From UBA668 sp041178405 (GTDB lineage Bacteria > Actinomycetota > Acidimicrobiia > Acidimicrobiales > Ilumatobacteraceae), in contig JBEGVK010000209.1 in assembly GCA_041178405.1 (NCBI GenBank), positions 1 to 5,932 on the forward strand: a stretch of DNA of 5,932 nucleotides, in the 5' to 3' direction. Position numbers and translations under genes: made by a program. The first letter of the stretch is position 1, and the number at the start of each line of letters is the position of its first letter. This document shows, one piece after another, positions 5,906 through 5,932 of the stretch. Under the pieces are notes generated by a model that searched no databases, was not told the origin of the DNA, and saw only the letters and a program-made list of their open reading frames with translations.

Positions 5906-5920
5906 AGTTGCGCCTGTCAC
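5891..5920 (-). promoter_or_regulatory. Probable sigma70-type promoter of the operon
   Basis: On the minus strand GTGACA (5920-5915) could serve as -35 and CATACT (5896-5891) as -10, with an 18-bp spacer. A start about 7 nt after the -10 would fall within one or two bases of the regulator's GTG, which would explain the missing ribosome site (leaderless mRNA, common in actinomycetes). The boxes are only moderate matches and the evidence is position and spacing alone. The remaining bases to 5932 show nothing else I can name. Confidence 0.45.
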
Positions 5921-5932
5921 GGGGACCATCGG

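Noticed and set aside
5886..5932. Divergent plus-strand promoter starting with TTGTCA as -35
   Set aside because: No -10-like hexamer occurs at the right distance in the remaining bases, and no plus-strand gene is visible before the edge.
1..5932. Search for tRNA/rRNA, CRISPR repeats, insertion sequences and phage-like elements
   Set aside because: Coding sequence fills nearly the whole window. I saw no regular direct repeats, terminal inverted repeats, transposase motifs or tRNA-like folds.

Overview
The window is a stretch of high-GC DNA with seven genes, all on the minus strand, packed head to tail. It reads as the upstream part of a myo-inositol catabolism (iol) operon from an actinomycete. 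Four things point to Actinomycetota: the high GC, the GTG starts, an aldolase of the Corynebacterium glutamicum Cgl0159 type beside iolC, and a GntR/HutC regulator that resembles actinobacterial inositol regulators. I cannot fix the genus from sequence alone; an acidimicrobial lineage is only a guess.

In transcription order (right to left) the layout is as follows. A probable promoter with a palindromic operator lies at about 5886-5920. It is followed by a GntR/UTRA regulator (5882-5142), a PhyH-type Fe(II)/2-oxoglutarate dioxygenase (5131-3956), inositol 2-dehydrogenase IolG (3905-2910), 5-deoxyglucuronate isomerase IolB (2905-1994), 5-dehydro-2-deoxygluconokinase IolC (1997-1047) and a Cgl0159-type TIM-barrel aldolase (1063-116). 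The first 23 codons of a second Gfo/Idh/MocA dehydrogenase (69-1) run off the left edge. No non-coding gap exceeds about 50 bp. iolB/iolC overlap by ATGA, iolC and the aldolase overlap by 17 bp, and iolG/iolB are 4 bp apart, so this is almost certainly one transcript.

In the pathway, IolG oxidises myo-inositol to 2-keto-myo-inositol (scyllo-inosose). IolE and IolD, not in this window, convert that to 5-deoxyglucuronate. IolB isomerises it to 5-dehydro-2-deoxygluconate and IolC phosphorylates the product. The aldolase is the natural candidate to split the phosphate into DHAP and malonate semialdehyde, in place of the class II IolJ of Bacillus. IolE, IolD, IolA and a transporter must lie elsewhere, probably beyond the left edge.

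The most interesting parts are the 2OG oxygenase between the regulator and iolG, which has no step in the textbook pathway and might open the route to modified inositols; the operator, whose core TGTCATGACA fits the C. glutamicum IolR consensus as I recall it; the apparently leaderless GTG start of the regulator under that operator; and the biochemically unassigned aldolase coupled to iolC.
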